Source: Isoetes taiwanensis (lineage: Eukaryota; Streptophyta; Lycopodiopsida; Isoetales; Isoetaceae). Taken from it: a DNA stretch of 64,000 bases. Positions 48,000-60,020 of the stretch are shown here, piece by piece. Numbering within the stretch: position 1 is the first letter of the stretch; every line of letters begins with the position of its first letter. Position numbers and translations under genes: made by a program. The notes below the pieces were generated by a model. That model was not told the DNA's origin and ran no database searches. It worked only from the letters and a program-made list of their open reading frames with translations. The stretch is taken from assembly GCA_021234155.1 (NCBI GenBank), contig JAJEKV010000052.1, positions 5,191,606 to 5,255,605 of the forward strand, read 5' to 3'.

Positions 48000-50900
48000 A
48001 AAAAATGTAGAGTCATCCTTCATCTTCATCTTCATCTCCGCCTTTTATCATCCTATGGAAGCGACGATGTATAAAGTTTTTGATCAAATTGCACTATGTT
48101 GGTGTATCAAATGTGGAGGAAGTAGGAGAATACCTTGACACTAGGGGAGCAACATAGATATCTTATGGATGGGTGTCAAGATGCACCCCATCCAAGCATG
48201 AATGACAAACATATGCAAGACGAGGTAATGAATATATTCAATCTTGTTTGTCAATTTTATTTTGCCATTCTATCCCTAAATAAAATATTACTATTGTTTA
48301 AATATGTAATTAATATGTAATGTGCATGATATAGGTACTTCAAGAACCCACTTATCGAGATGAAGATGTTATTCCTGAGTTCTGACTAGTTGGAGGCTCT
48401 TAACCACTTTTTCCTACAAAATGAAGCCATCGACGCTGTTCAAAAACCAAAAACTTAGACCATGATGGCATATATAATGAAGAAAAACTTGAGCCACATA
48501 AACTCTTTGAATATAGAGGCATGTCAACCATTGTACCCAAATTTAAAATTTCAATGCTTAAGCCGTTCTCCGCTAATAATTAATCTCCAACACAAGTGTG
48601 GATGGAGCAAAAATAGTGTTTCCCAACCATTGAGGTGAAAGAAAAAGTTTTTTTTTTTTTCCTTTTACCTTGTTGTAGCATCTAGCTAATATAAATGTTT
48701 ATTTGCATGGTTTATTGGGGATATTCTTCCGTATGGCCATTGCCTTCCAAAAAATAGAGAGAAGCATGTGCTTGCTTAAATCAACTAGGGTTTGGAGTAT
48801 AATTCTATACATGCATGTCCTAATGATTGCATTCTCTATCGCGAATGAGTATGAGAAATTAGAGGTGTGCCCAAAAAATGCTGCATTTGTTAAGGTATGA
48901 TATGAAGATGAAGAAATCAAAAGTTCCTAGAAAGATCTTTAAGGCCAAATGCCACTAATAACAAGGTTGCAAAGAATGCTTCATGTCCTTCACTTTACAC
49001 TAATGGAATTTCATTCAAAGCATCGTGAGTACCGGATGGTATTTTACGCTACCAATTGATGGTGAAGCGATGAAGCAAATTGAAGATAGGTGGCCAATAT
49101 TTAAGGAAGAACCACGAAACTTACGCCTTGCCATTGGTTTAGATGGTGTTTGCCCTTGGACATATGTCCTAGTCATAGCGTATGGCCTATTGTGGTCATA
49201 AACTATAACATCCCTCCTCGGATGGCAAACAAAAAGCAGACATCTTTATGTTGACGCTTATTGTTCCAGTATATGTTATATCTAATGCATGTATCATAGA
49301 ATTGTTCTCTATATGTTCCACTATTTTGTTCCATGTCATGTATAGGTAAAATACCAAGTAAAGAATATGGACATATATCTTGAGCCACTCATAGAAGAGT
49401 TGCAAGTGCTTTGGAAAGGGATTCAAATGTATGATATAGCGAGGTCACCACATGTATTTTACTTAACATGCTATATGTTGTTTCACAATCCATGACTATC
49501 CAGACTAAGCTGCTGCATCAGGTGCGTATTATACTTTTGCCATAATGAATGGTATAGATGATAAATGTATATGATATATTTGTCTTAATGTTTAGGCTTG
49601 CAAACAAGTGGCTATTCAGTTGCCCATCATGTGGCTCTAACTTGCTATGTTATTACCAAACATCTTCCAAACAAATATATCGTGGGCATAAGAAATTTTT
49701 GCCGCCAAAGCACCATATGCGCAGCAAAACACCTAAAAGGTGAAAAGGAGAACTCCGCCGCAGGATTGGTTAGATACTTTGGGAAAGTGCTCAGAGTCCC
49801 AAAAAAAAAATGTAAAATGATGATAACTTCATCACCCACCTCCGGTATGAAACGCCATCTATTTTCATCGCTTTGAATATTGGTCACAACTTCAAATTGT
49901 ACATTTGCTTGACCCATGCATATCTTTTTAAAATGTTGCCCACTAATTTGGAGACACTTGACTGGGATTGGGAGACTTTGGGATGTAGAAATGATTTAAA
50001 GGAGTTGAATATAATGCCCGCTTATGGCCATCAAATGTCGGAGGAAGTCGGGCATGCCCCTTGGGTTTTAAGTAAGAAAGAAGAGAAACAAGTGAAAAAA
50101 GTAATATGTAGTATGGAGAACACCAACCGGGTTATGGCGATCACTACGTAAGGCATTCACCAAAGATGGTAAATTAAGTGCATTGAAATCACATGATTGG
50201 CACAAATTTTTTGCAAGTAAGTCTATTTGCCCTTTCACAAATTGTTTTGGTGCTAAATTATATGTGTGTCATTCTTTTCAAAGATATTCTACCATGCGCT
50301 GATTGATAATTTAACGCCGAAGATCTCGAGATTGCATTTACGACTAGGGAAATTTGCAAGGTACATTGTCTTTTCTGTATACTCAGGTCAAGGAGTTATA
50401 TATATAAAGCACACTTTAATTTCTCCATTATATTTTGCATGATAGATGGGTTTCATTAAAAGAGATTGATTCTTCCGACATATGAAAGATGGAGGTTGAA
50501 ATTGCGAGCTATTGTGCATGCTTTGAACGAGAATTTCCTACTAGCTTATTTGATCTCGGTAGCTACATCTTCTAGTACACATTCCCAAGAGATCCGATTG
50601 GTTGGACCAGCTCCCCGACGTTGGATGTTCTTTTAGAAAAAGATATATGAAAGTTTTAAAAGGCTTTGTCCGCCCAAATGGGCCCGCCCGTAAGCATATG
50701 GCTCAAGGGCACTTGTGCGTGAGATTCTTTCTTCATGAGTGATGCTACTATATCAATAGATGCCGATGCCCTAGTATATGGAAAAGAGAACAACTGTAGA
50801 GGATATGGGAGAAGTTCTTTGAGGGCCTTGGGGTGGAGCCAAACTTAGTGATGAAATGTAAAAATTTGGAGATCAATAAGTTTATCATGGCGAATTCAAA

Positions 50901-51620
50901 GTTTGGACCCATGGAGAGAAAAAAAAAAATATGAGGTCATCCGAAAGGAAAGAGATGTTGCAGAAAATCCATGGTCTCAAAAAAGAGATCACGACATGGG
51001 AAAACATGCAAAGGCCTTTAAAGATTTGGAAAAATTACCGATGTTATGCCACGATTGGTTGTTGAGTGAGATGGTGGATGCACAAGAACAAGGTATGGAA
51101 ATTCCACAAGATGATTACAATATAGCTTTGGATGTTCAAGGAAGGTAATGCTATTTCTATACATATTCATATTGTTTGTAATTTTCCATTGAATTTGTGT
51201 TAATCTTATAGGACTTTTATTTGTTGTGTAAGATTCCACACATCAATGTGGGCATATGGTCAACATTTTAGGGATTATGGACGCTGATAAAGGTCGAAAG
51301 CTACATATGATAGTGGAGTTGCCGCTGTTTTGAGCAAAACGCCAAGCTTCCAAACAGAGATGTCCAATTGATGGTGACCTTAATTATGTTGGTCAAATAC
51401 CGAGATCATTGAAGTGGATTTTCGCTTCTTTTTCAGGTTAATTTGCTAAAAGTAAAAATGGTTCAAATCATCTTATCGAGGGAAAATCGCATCAATCAGC
51501 AAAGATCCTTCCGGGCTTTTATGAGGTTAATTCAACTCAATTCTTAAGAGAAATGAATGAGCCATTTGTTTTTCCTAGTCAAGCTTAACATGTTTTCTTT
51601 CATAAGAATCGAGTGATCCT
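48000..51620 (+). pseudogene. TNP2-type CACTA transposase, decayed
   Basis: TNP2 proteins catalyse CACTA transposition. The plus strand preserves the family order across many frame changes. An N-terminal part includes EYEKLEVCPKNAAF (48.85-48.89 kb), equivalent to the Y-KI-ACPNDC block. Next come KKSKVPRKIFKA (48.91 kb), KEEPRNLRLAIGLDGV (49.10-49.15 kb; the DPRN-RLGL--DG block) and PPRMANKKQTSL (49.21-49.25 kb). Then NMDIYLEPLIEELQVLWKGI (49.37-49.42 kb) and CPSCGS...RGHKKFLPP (49.64-49.71 kb). The C-terminal domains follow: VRPNGPARKHMAQGHL (50.67-50.72 kb; DUF4218-like) and, near 51.3-51.6 kb, YDSGV and NEPFVFPSQA blocks. Stops, frameshifts and probable introns leave no functional frame. 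Confidence 0.88.
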
Positions 51621-52239
51621 AATTGGTGGATTGTTGTTCATGCAACACCTACATCTCGGCGTTATGATTGACCCTTCTACATTTGCAAGATGGTGGTGGT
51701 GGTGATGATCAAACCATGTAGCTCCTATACGTGATGATGATGCAATTGAGGAGGGTGCGATATGCAAGAAAATGATGTTCATGACATGCATGAGGTTCAA
51801 ACTAACATGAGGATTCAGATGATCATCACCGGTTGGAGGAGATGTTGCTACATCCATCGGGCTTGAGTCACCAAGTCATAATACGTAAGGTGACGCCAAT
51901 GACATTGCAGAAGTCGAAATGTGCCTCAACATCTCTTACACCTACATTTGAGTATTGATGAGTTGAACGATATTGAACAAGATATAAGAGAGAGATAACA
52001 TCTACGCAATTTTGCCATTTTAGATTCTTCTCCAAGATTTTAAGTGGTTAGATGTTGTGAACTTATTACAATAAATCTATATAAATGTGAAATATTTCAT
52101 TTTTTTCATTCATCAAAGCACAAAGCATTTGTCATCAAAGTTGCATCAACGGTAATGACACAATCAATTATTTAAATAATAATGTGGGAATGGATGCAAA
52201 GAAATAGGTGATGCTATAGTTCTTGAACATTATCCATGA

Positions 52240-52967
52240 TGTTATAGGTGATGTTTAATAGCGACACCTATCTTATCATTGATTGATAAGGACACACATG
52301 TTTCAAATGGTGGCATACAAAGGTGATCCTATAGATGACATAAGTAATAACACTATTAACATCATTAAATATACACAAGTAGTGGCACAAAAGATGAAAC
52401 AATATGATGCCAACAACATCACCTATACTATCATGAGAAGATAGCACATAAAACGTTGCTGCAAGTAGTGATGTAACCCGTGGCATTATAGTTGGCATAA
52501 CCCCAAACACTAGTTGTGTCAAGAATAAATGCCATGGCACGAGGGTGGCAAAGAGACGGGTGATAAAATAAGTGAAATAACGTGATGGCACGTGAGGGTG
52601 GCACCACGGGCGATAAAATGTGAAATAACGAAAAGCTAAATGTTGACTGAGATAATCGATACAAAAAGATGGCGTTATATGTGAGTTAGTTAATATCACT
52701 ATTTGTATCACCATTAGATACTCCTATAACTATTGACCAAATGGTTGTCACAATGGGTGTTACAAATAGTAGCATCTTTTTCAACACATATAGTATCACA
52801 TATATAAACTGATATAAAGGATGACTCTATATGTGACACAATAGCTGTTACAATAGGTGCCATAAATTGCGTCATTAATAGTGTCACCGTGTTCTAGTGC
52901 CACTATTTACGTCAACAACTAAATTTTGAACATTTTGGTGACGTTTAGGTGACGCAAAAGAACCTGT
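52240..52967 (+). repeat. CACTA right subterminal repeat region
   Basis: Repeated ATAGGTGAT, GTGGCACAA, AGTGTCACC and GGTGACG words mirror the left subterminal zone. A minus-strand open frame (52268-52714) arises from these repeats and is not a gene. Confidence 0.7.
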
Positions 52968-52982
52968 TCTCTTGTAGTGTCA
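52968..52982 (+). repeat. CACTA right terminal inverted repeat and TCA duplication
   Basis: TCTCTTGTAGTG (52968-52979) followed by TCA (52980-52982). Confidence 0.93.
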
Positions 52983-53118
52983 TGATTCTTTTATGGGTAT
53001 TTTAAAAATGGATTAGCCCATATATGATCTTCAAAAATAATAAGTTTAAAAAATTGCATAAAATAACTGATATTAATGAGGGTTAACCTTCTTCATTATA
53101 ACCATTGTTCATAATTGA

Positions 53119-53349
53119 CATAGATATTTTCGAACTAGACCTGATTTAGCAAGATTTTATGGCAGATATTTTATAGCAATGACCTCTGTAATGACTAAGA
53201 GATTTGGAAGAAGAGATTATCTAGCACCAATTGTAGCACCGGTCTCTTTAAGCTCATGGAGGTTTGTAGAACCCATTGTTTATGCAGAAAGGAAATATCA
53301 AGATGTTTATGGAAAAGCCACCATAACAGCTAGTACTAGACCACCATAA
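53119..53349 (+). CDS. Short orphan ORF or last exon
   Basis: The frame is open from 53119 to TAA at 53347, with the first ATG at 53179 (56 codons). In AT-rich DNA the text is unusually protein-like (ARFYGRYFIAMTSVMTKRFG, then SSWRFVEPIVYAERKYQDVY). An AATAAA at about 53520 could be its poly(A) signal. I do not recognise a family. It may be the last exon of a gene whose 5' part was disrupted. Confidence 0.35.
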   Translation, partial: HRYFRTRPDLARFYGRYFIAMTSVMTKRFGRRDYLAPIVAPVSLSSWRFVEPIVYAERKYQDVYGKATITASTRPP

Positions 53350-55570
53350 AAAACAGTTGGTGTGGAAGATATGGGGGTGTGATGTTCAATGTGATGCAAA
53401 ATTTTGGCCATGACTATGATAATAAATTGTAGTTCATTCCTCAATAGCTGAAGTTAGTTTATTGAAGTTGTGTAAGAATGGGAAAAAATAACTTGTAAAC
53501 CAAATTGTATTTTCCATTAGAATAAAATATTTTTTTTGTTCAGAAAAAATTGCCCACATATTAATTAATAAAAATATAAAGACACTAGAAAATCGCCCAT
53601 GGTTAATAACATAAAATATAATAGGTGCTCATAATTTTTACCATGATATTAACCTTGGAATTCATCCCATAAACTTTCTATAGTTTAGCTAAACTCTATA
53701 AGTCTATCATCTCATCTTTTATAGTAGTTGGCTAAAGAGCCCAAAGTTGGTGTGGGTGTAAAACAAATTAAGCAAAAAGGATTTTTTTTTTTTTTTTTCA
53801 ATTTGTTCCATTTACTTTAGCAAAAAAAATTCATAAATATGCTAAAAATTGTGAGACAGCTAGGCCTTAAATTATTCCATGTATACAACTCATATTACAG
53901 GTCATATGTTTGATTTAGAGAAATGACAAATAAAAAGGAGATATGCTCATCAATGTTGAACATAGGATGTCAATAATAGATCCGATGAATGGGCTATAAT
54001 GAGCACAAGTACGAATCCCGATGTGCACATACAACTACACAAAGAGCATCAGCTTCTAGATACAATCTGATGTGCATGAAATAAATGAAATTTTAATATA
54101 CCTATTGTTGCTATAATGGAGTCTTAGCAAAAACGTCTCATGTATGAAGCTCAACATAACCTGGAAGTTGAATATCTGCAGAGAATGATCCGATGTAATT
54201 TTGCTAGGCCTTATCTTCCTATCAATCTCTTATAATATTTGATGATGTACTCTGTATCTAAGTGTCGATGGCACCCATGTCTCAAGTGATGTATGAAAAA
54301 GCACCCATATAAAGACAAACTCATATTTTCTTACTCATCAAATACAATTTCCAAAGCTTCTATGAACCTTCTAGCACTTCAAGTTTCGTTGCTGCCAAAT
54401 GTAAGCTCGGTCTAGCTCCATGACAGGTCATGCAAGAAGTTCCACAATCGATCCGAGCCATCGGATCAGCATTCTGGGAAGGAACAAGCAGCTATATATG
54501 CACTATTCATTCTTGTGGTTCGTTATCGACGTCTTCTCACAGCAGCATCTCTTCCTTGCCCATTGCATTTTCTCCTCTCTCAGCAGTTCCCTTGACTCTC
54601 GTTTTTTGATACCAGCCAGGGGAGGGGCTTCTCCATGCTTGGTTTGACAGTTTGGCGTCTTTTTCCATATTGTGACATGTTCTTCCCCGATCTTGTCCCT
54701 TTTTTGGTCATCCTTCAACCTTCGACCTCCGTTTTGATAAGGGGGTGCTTTTTTTTTTTACCTACTCAATTTCGCGACGCCCAAAGACCGGCCAAAGACT
54801 CCTATTTTCAAGATTTGCTCGTGATTTGAAGGACGCCTTTCATCATTTTTGAAGGACGCCCTTCATCATTTTTGCAGGTGTGTAGCCTAACGCCTACAAA
54901 AAAACTTTTCGCAGGCAGAATTGATTAGGTGTAGGGTGCTAGGGATTCTCGATTCCTGATCATTTCGATTTTGAAGCTTGATTGAAAGTGTAATTGGGAA
55001 GTTCGGTTTATTCTTCTACTCTTAGAATTCCAGCATCTAGCTATGGCGCCAAGTCCCATGAGATAAAAATCCCTTTCTTTCTCATGCTTTTTCTTTATCT
55101 ACCGATATTGAACTAAAAAAACACCGCTTGATATTATCGTGAACCGCTTTTGGCAAGAACCGAAAATATTAATTTCACGCAAAACGAGGTTTGTGTAATG
55201 AAGGGAAGAAGCCAAAGGATTTGAAGGCCAAGGATATTTCCGAATCGCGATTTTCTTGATAAAACGGCGCGCCCACTTTCGGAAAGGAAAGATAAACTTA
55301 AAATTTGTTAGGCCCCGTTCGCCATGTCTTTGTATGACCCGGCGGAAAGAATCTATCGAAAAAGAAAGCCTACCAACAATGAGGTTAGGGTAACCTTTGC
55401 TCGAAGCTTTTGCTTGAGTAATACCCAACGAGCTTTGTCAAACCCCTCGGCAATTCAAAGTAAACCGGGCTAGTTTTTGCTGCAAAAGCTTATCGAACAT
55501 CCGAAATGCCATTTTTAAGGGGAGACCAACACTACTATTTGAATAGCAATGCTATTTTGGATCACTTGGG
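53350..55570. other. Mostly no gene; T homopolymer and a 23-bp tandem pair
   Basis: T run near 53780-53800. At 54829-54874 a 23-base unit (GAAGGACGCCYTTCATCATT then TTT) occurs twice in tandem. Frames at 54.4-54.8 kb (both strands) and 55.1-55.4 kb (minus) show no domain. Confidence 0.5.
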
Positions 55571-55580
55571 TAAGCTTAAG

Positions 55581-55979
55581 AAATGAAGAGAGATGCAGAG
55601 GAGTTGCTATTATCAAGGCAAGAGTCTTTATTGAGGAAAGAAGGTGCTGTTGCTGGAGCAGACATAGCTTGCAAAGCTATATATGAAAATATACAGTTCA
55701 AACAAAAGTCCAGAGAAGACCTTGAACGTGATTTTCCAGAAGAAGTTGCTGCTAATATTGCAAAACTAAAGAATGATGAAGAAGTTATGCGAGAGCTTTT
55801 GGAGACAGCACTTATGCAAATAGATTCTAAAGGGAAAGAACACATTCGTGCTGAAATTTCTGTGCTGAAGGATGAAATAGCATCTTATGAGGCATCAATG
55901 ACGAAGTGGCATGCAAAGGCTAAGCACATTTCAGCCATGCAGCAAGATAGTGAAAGTACCAAAACTCGGATGGAGTTGG
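55581..55979 (+). pseudogene. Isolated coiled-coil exon
   Basis: The plus-strand frame from ATG 55583 reads about 132 codons of clean heptad-rich coiled coil (RDAEELLLSRQESLLRKEGA, FKQKSREDLERDFPEEVAAN, then LKDEIASYEASMTKWHAKAK). It probably ends at a donor (GAGTTGG|GTATGGG, 55973-55986). CTTAAG just before 55581 may serve as an acceptor. No stops or frameshifts, unlike its surroundings, so it looks like a recently captured host-gene exon or a genuine exon of a larger gene. The parent protein is not identified. Confidence 0.5.
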
Positions 55980-55986
55980 GTATGGG

Positions 55987-56640
55987 TGTCTATTCTTTGC
56001 CTTTGCTAACTAGTGATATATGTATGTCAGGCATGTGGTCTTTGTTTTCCTTAAGAATATGACCTTTTTGTTAAAATAAACCAATGTGGGCATAAATACC
56101 ATGTCTTTTGCTTTTAACAGGATTGCAAATTAAACGGGAGTGTTGCATCATTCCCGTTTCAAAGATTCCCTTAAAAAAAACACCAAGATTGGAAAAATGA
56201 TCATTTTCAAAAGAAGCTTGGGATTTTAAGTGGAACAAAATATTATATCATGCATTTTGGGGCCCTTTAAAATGATAATCTCGCATTTGTAGAAAAGAGC
56301 ACTTGAAAATGGCGTAATTCCGCACACTAATACACCGGAACATTACTAGAAGTCGAAGACATCCAAAATAATGTAAAAAATAAATTTTTTTTTATTAATT
56401 TCTTTCAAGACAAGAAATATGGCGAGATTTTGTAGCCAATAATAAATAATGTAGCAAACGAAAACTCGAGAGGTCTAAATCGAAGTCCTCGATGTGGTTT
56501 GCTCATCTCACCTTTTTTTTTTCTTCAGGTTTGCTCCTTTGGCATTGTTTTATCTTTGCCGGTGTCAGCCTCTCTTCAGAATAGTAGCTAGAGCTACTTC
56601 TTTGAGCTCAAGAAAGGTAGCTTCATCTTCCGTGAGAGCT
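55987..56640. other. No gene clearly recognised
   Basis: AT-rich intron-like DNA. The minus strand near 56.5-56.65 kb has some protein-like text (TEDEATFLELKEVALATILK) that may be the C-terminal end of the methyltransferase-like locus. Confidence 0.3.
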
Positions 56641-56649
56641 TGTAAAGGA

Positions 56650-57190
56650 GGTCAGATCTCGGAGGATGTCATCTTGGCAAAATCGATGATGATTTAGCTC
56701 CTAACTCTTGATTTTCATCCGTAGAGTTGGTAGAGCGGACAATCTCATCTTGATGAAGCTCCATGACCTCTTTATCAATATCAACAAAGAACAACAATTA
56801 TTACGGGCCTTTTAAGTGCACATGCTATTGTTGTACGCAGCCGAGAAAGCATCGAGGACCCAATCTCGACGTGAGAACATGTCCGCAATATGGTTGATTA
56901 GCTCGTAACCCCTCGATAATGATTTACAATTCCGCCTTTGTGCACTTGGGTCCCGGAGCCACAATAATCGGGCTGGAACCTAGGACATTAGAAAAATTCG
57001 GCAAAGTTGTTCGGCATGTTGAAGTGCTCCATGGTCGCCTCGCCGAAACTCCAAAGAAGCTACATGGAGATACTCAACCTTGCTCACCGGCCTCGTCCCT
57101 CCACCATGGTAGTTAATATTAGTTTTGTACCAAAGAAGATCGTATTCCGAATAGTAAATACGTATTCCGTATAAGACCCCTCGACGGGTT
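56650..57190 (-). pseudogene. DNA N6/N4-methyltransferase-like domain, decayed
   Basis: Minus strand, in order: WYKTNINYHGGGTRPVSKVE (57.09-57.15 kb), then NFSNVLGSSPIIVAPGPKCT (56.94-56.99 kb), then INHIADMFSRRDWVLDAFSA (56.84-56.90 kb), then after a frame change TTIACALKRPVIIVV and VDIDKEVMELHQDEIV. The VLDAFS-(G)-(T)-TT-ACAL...DIDKE pattern is the S-adenosylmethionine-binding motif I and following acidic strand of N6_N4_Mtase-type enzymes, and the W-K-N...GG...VEYL block fits the strand that precedes it. The catalytic DPPY-type motif was not located. Several frame changes mean it is inactive. It is probably transposon-borne rather than a housekeeping enzyme. Confidence 0.5.
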
Positions 57191-60020
57191 ACAATTGCAA
57201 CCATGAATAAAAAAACTTGAAAGAAAGAATACATGAACGCACTTTGATTTAAGGACTCACCCGCACCATGTTTTCATAACCGCTTGCATACTTGAAAGTA
57301 GCTTCCACAAGGCACAACAAGACGCTTGTGTTTTCTTTGTCGTGGTAACCTCGCTTAATTCCATCGACAAAAGCATTGAATTCGAAGTTTTGAAAGGCTG
57401 ATCGTCAGAAGGCTATCCTTCAGCTTTTAAACCATATGGCAAGTCCGGCTATAACCAATGTAAAATCTTGTGGCTTTATACTTCCTCGCAACTTAGTGCG
57501 TCCCATGAACGATAGAATAAAAAATTATTTTGATCGAACATAGAAAACCTCTCGTAGTCCGGACGGGCCAAAGATTCACAACACGCCGTCCGCTAGAGTC
57601 CTCTCTTCCGGCTGTTCGTACCAGTGCATAAAACCTTCCGGCGGGTCCTTGTTCTTCTTGCTCGCGGTTAAAGTCAGCTTCCATGCAACACAAAGGGGAA
57701 AACTTTTAAAACAGGAAAACGACGCATCCAAATTTCTCGAAATTTGGAGCGTATTGAATAATACGCTCGTCGGATGTAGCAATGGGATAGAGCTTTGCAC
57801 CTGTCCCCAAATTGCCCACGCTCAGCCTGCTCCATTAAACATGTTTCGGCGACGTAATAACGCTTTTTTTGGCGGAAGTCAACAACAAGGAAACAAAATA
57901 AGACTTCTTCCCGAAAAACGAAAACACCAAGAAGAGGAAACCAAATTTCCTCGAATACACTTTTTGCTTTCAACGAAGCAAAATTGTATTCGAATACACT
58001 TTACGCGTGAAGCAAAGTGTATTCAGGAATCATACGCTTTTTAACGTGAAGCAAAAGTGAAGAATACATCTTTGTTCACGTTGAAAGCAAAAGCCGCATT
58101 CCCGAATACACTTTGCTTCACGCTGAAAAAGTGTGCAAAAGTGTATTCCGGAATACACTTTGGCATCGGGCATGTAAGTTAGCTTAATGTGTATTCGGAA
58201 TACACTTCTAGACTACCAAGCGGAATCCGTAGTGTATTCCGGATCCCTAGTGTATTTTGGAATACTCTTAGTGCTAAGAAAGAAACCTAAAACGAAAGTT
58301 CTGCCGCAGTTACCTGCAATTCCTTGGACATTTCTTCTAGAGTAAATTCTTTGTCTACGACCTTCCAGCAGTAGCCTTTCTAGTATGTCCATGTCAAGAA
58401 AAATACCCGCATTTCTCTCCACACCGTTATCGCCATTTCTTTTTTGGGACATCGAACCTTTTTTTTTCTCTTCAGACCTTTCCTTTACTTTAATTCACCA
58501 CGCCGAACATGGTAAATATCTCGCTTTGTGGTCCCATATCCGCAGACAATAAACGAGGTCGGGCTTATGGGCAAGAAAGTTATTCCGTATCACAAAAGAA
58601 ACTTACTCGCCGCTCAAGGCTAATTGAAACCAAGCTTGTCATCTTGCGTATGAGGACCGCCGCTTGTTAGCCTTTGTCGCATTCTGAGGCAAAGACTCCA
58701 TCGCAAGGGCTTCCTTCAGCCTTAAGGAGTACCCGGTTTCTTCAAGTTTTCTCCATATTTTTCTTTAAAAATCATGTACTCCCTGCATGAACCGATCTTT
58801 GTCGACAAAGCTCATCTTTAATTTGTACCGTCGCTGGTCACAGATTGTGTGTGTTATAACGATTTTTGCTTCTTCGGGTTTGGGGAGACCACAAGAGACC
58901 GCACACGATCTGGAGAGATACCAAGGTTATTTTTTTCTTGTACACCGCCTTCTTGCCTTGAAGCTATGATTTCCTCCCAAGACGTAGTGAGTGTAAGTGT
59001 CCGCTTTTTCTCATATAGTCCTCGGGTGTTGCATTGCTCCTCCGTCAACAAGGACAACTATTGGCGCCACATGAGCATTAGATTTGTTGCTCCTAATTCT
59101 ATCCTTCGTGTTCCTTAAGTTGTCGGCATATATTTTACTTAACCCTGCGGCCTTTCACCAAATTCATTCTTTGGGGGCAGCCTCATGCAAGTTACGGGAA
59201 GATAGATCACCCCTTGTACAAATTTTTTTCAGATTTATTACCTCCATTCTTTCTCGGAGGTCTTATCAACTTTCTTTTCTTTTATTGCTACCCTGAGCTT
59301 TTCCTATTCCCTTCGCTTTTGTGCTTCCTCGGGGATTTCAAAGAACTTGAAGCACCTTCCGCTTCTTTGGTTCCTTAGCGCATTGTGGCTCTTGGCCCCA
59401 ACTTCAAAGTTTCTTTTTTTTTCACTGGGGATCTTCCTCTTCTAGTTCTTGGGACCCTCCATCCCATGACCCCCCGAATTACTAGGAGAAGGTGATGATC
59501 CTCCATCCGGATCAAGCCTGACTCACTTTACGTGAAAATCTTCGCCATACTAGTACAAACCCTGTCTAATTAGTGAAGACAGTCGCTTAGTCCGTAGTGT
59601 GAAAAGAATTTGTGCCAAGCACCCGTGGTTGCACACCGACAATTCTAAAGAAGGCGATGTCCACAACAATGAACCCTTGGGAGGTCTTAAAGGATAGCCT
59701 CCCCATCCGACCTCCCCTTGTCCGCTACCTCCGAGACCTCTTTAATTGTCCCAAGGTTGACAAACTCGTGGTTCGGCGTACCTTTTGTTCCCAAAGACTT
59801 TTACTGCACGCGCATAAACCGTCAATGTGTGCAGTACTTTCCGGCCTGCACCCCGTAATGAACCACTGCGCTTTGAAAGTTTTCATAAATAGTGGGCTCG
59901 TCCCGTCGTCGCTGTGTGCTTTTGAGGGTGTGGACGCTTAATCTTCCACGCTTTTTTATGCCCTTTTCTTTGCCTTCTTCCCCCTCGCCATCAAACGCTT
60001 AAGACAACAATGTTAAGACA
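57191..60020 (-). pseudogene. Probable 5' part of the methyltransferase-like locus
   Basis: Minus-strand protein-like fragments continue upstream of the methyltransferase motifs: CLVEATFKYASGYEN-like text near 57.3 kb, FLDMDILERLLLEGRRQRIY near 58.35-58.41 kb, DRFMQGVHDF near 58.79 kb, a Lys/Glu-rich helix (TLTLTTSWEEIIASRQEGGV) at 58.9-59.0 kb, and an acidic/Ser-rich stretch read from 59.5 down to 59.3 kb. They are separated by AT-rich, palindrome-rich DNA that could be introns. No domain is recognised. A plus-strand frame at 59612-59941 competes, and I cannot tell which strand is real there. Confidence 0.3.
57950..58270. repeat. Palindrome cluster A (GTGTATTCCGGAATACAC family)
   Basis: At least eight full or half copies of the perfect 18-base palindrome GTGTATTCCGGAATACAC. 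The best copy (58138-58161) extends to 24 bases with AAA and TTT flanks. A shortened version with GTGTATTCGGAATACAC lies near 58191-58207. Half sites read CGAATACACTTT or AAAGTGTATTC. Confidence 0.85.

Larger units (their letters stand above)
43696..52979 (+). mobile_element. CACTA (EnSpm/CMC) DNA transposon, full length, defective
   Basis: A 9,284-bp element with perfect 12-bp terminal inverted repeats (CACTACAAGAGA at 43696-43707; TCTCTTGTAGTG at 52968-52979) and a TCA target duplication on both sides. About 0.7 kb inside each end is dense in GTCAC/GTGAC-type words (for example ATAGTGTCAC, GGTGACG), as expected for transposase-binding subterminal repeats. The plus strand carries a TNP2-type transposase with many stops and frame changes. 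The left half has a 190-bp tandem array and minus-strand exon-like sequence. It is non-autonomous now, but its termini are intact and could be acted on in trans. Confidence 0.93.

Noticed and set aside
52268-52714. 148-codon minus-strand frame in the CACTA right end
   Set aside because: It lies in the subterminal repeat zone; the repeat words explain the open frame.
59612-59941. 109-codon plus-strand ORF
   Set aside because: The opposite strand is equally protein-like and no family is recognised, so the coding strand cannot be chosen.
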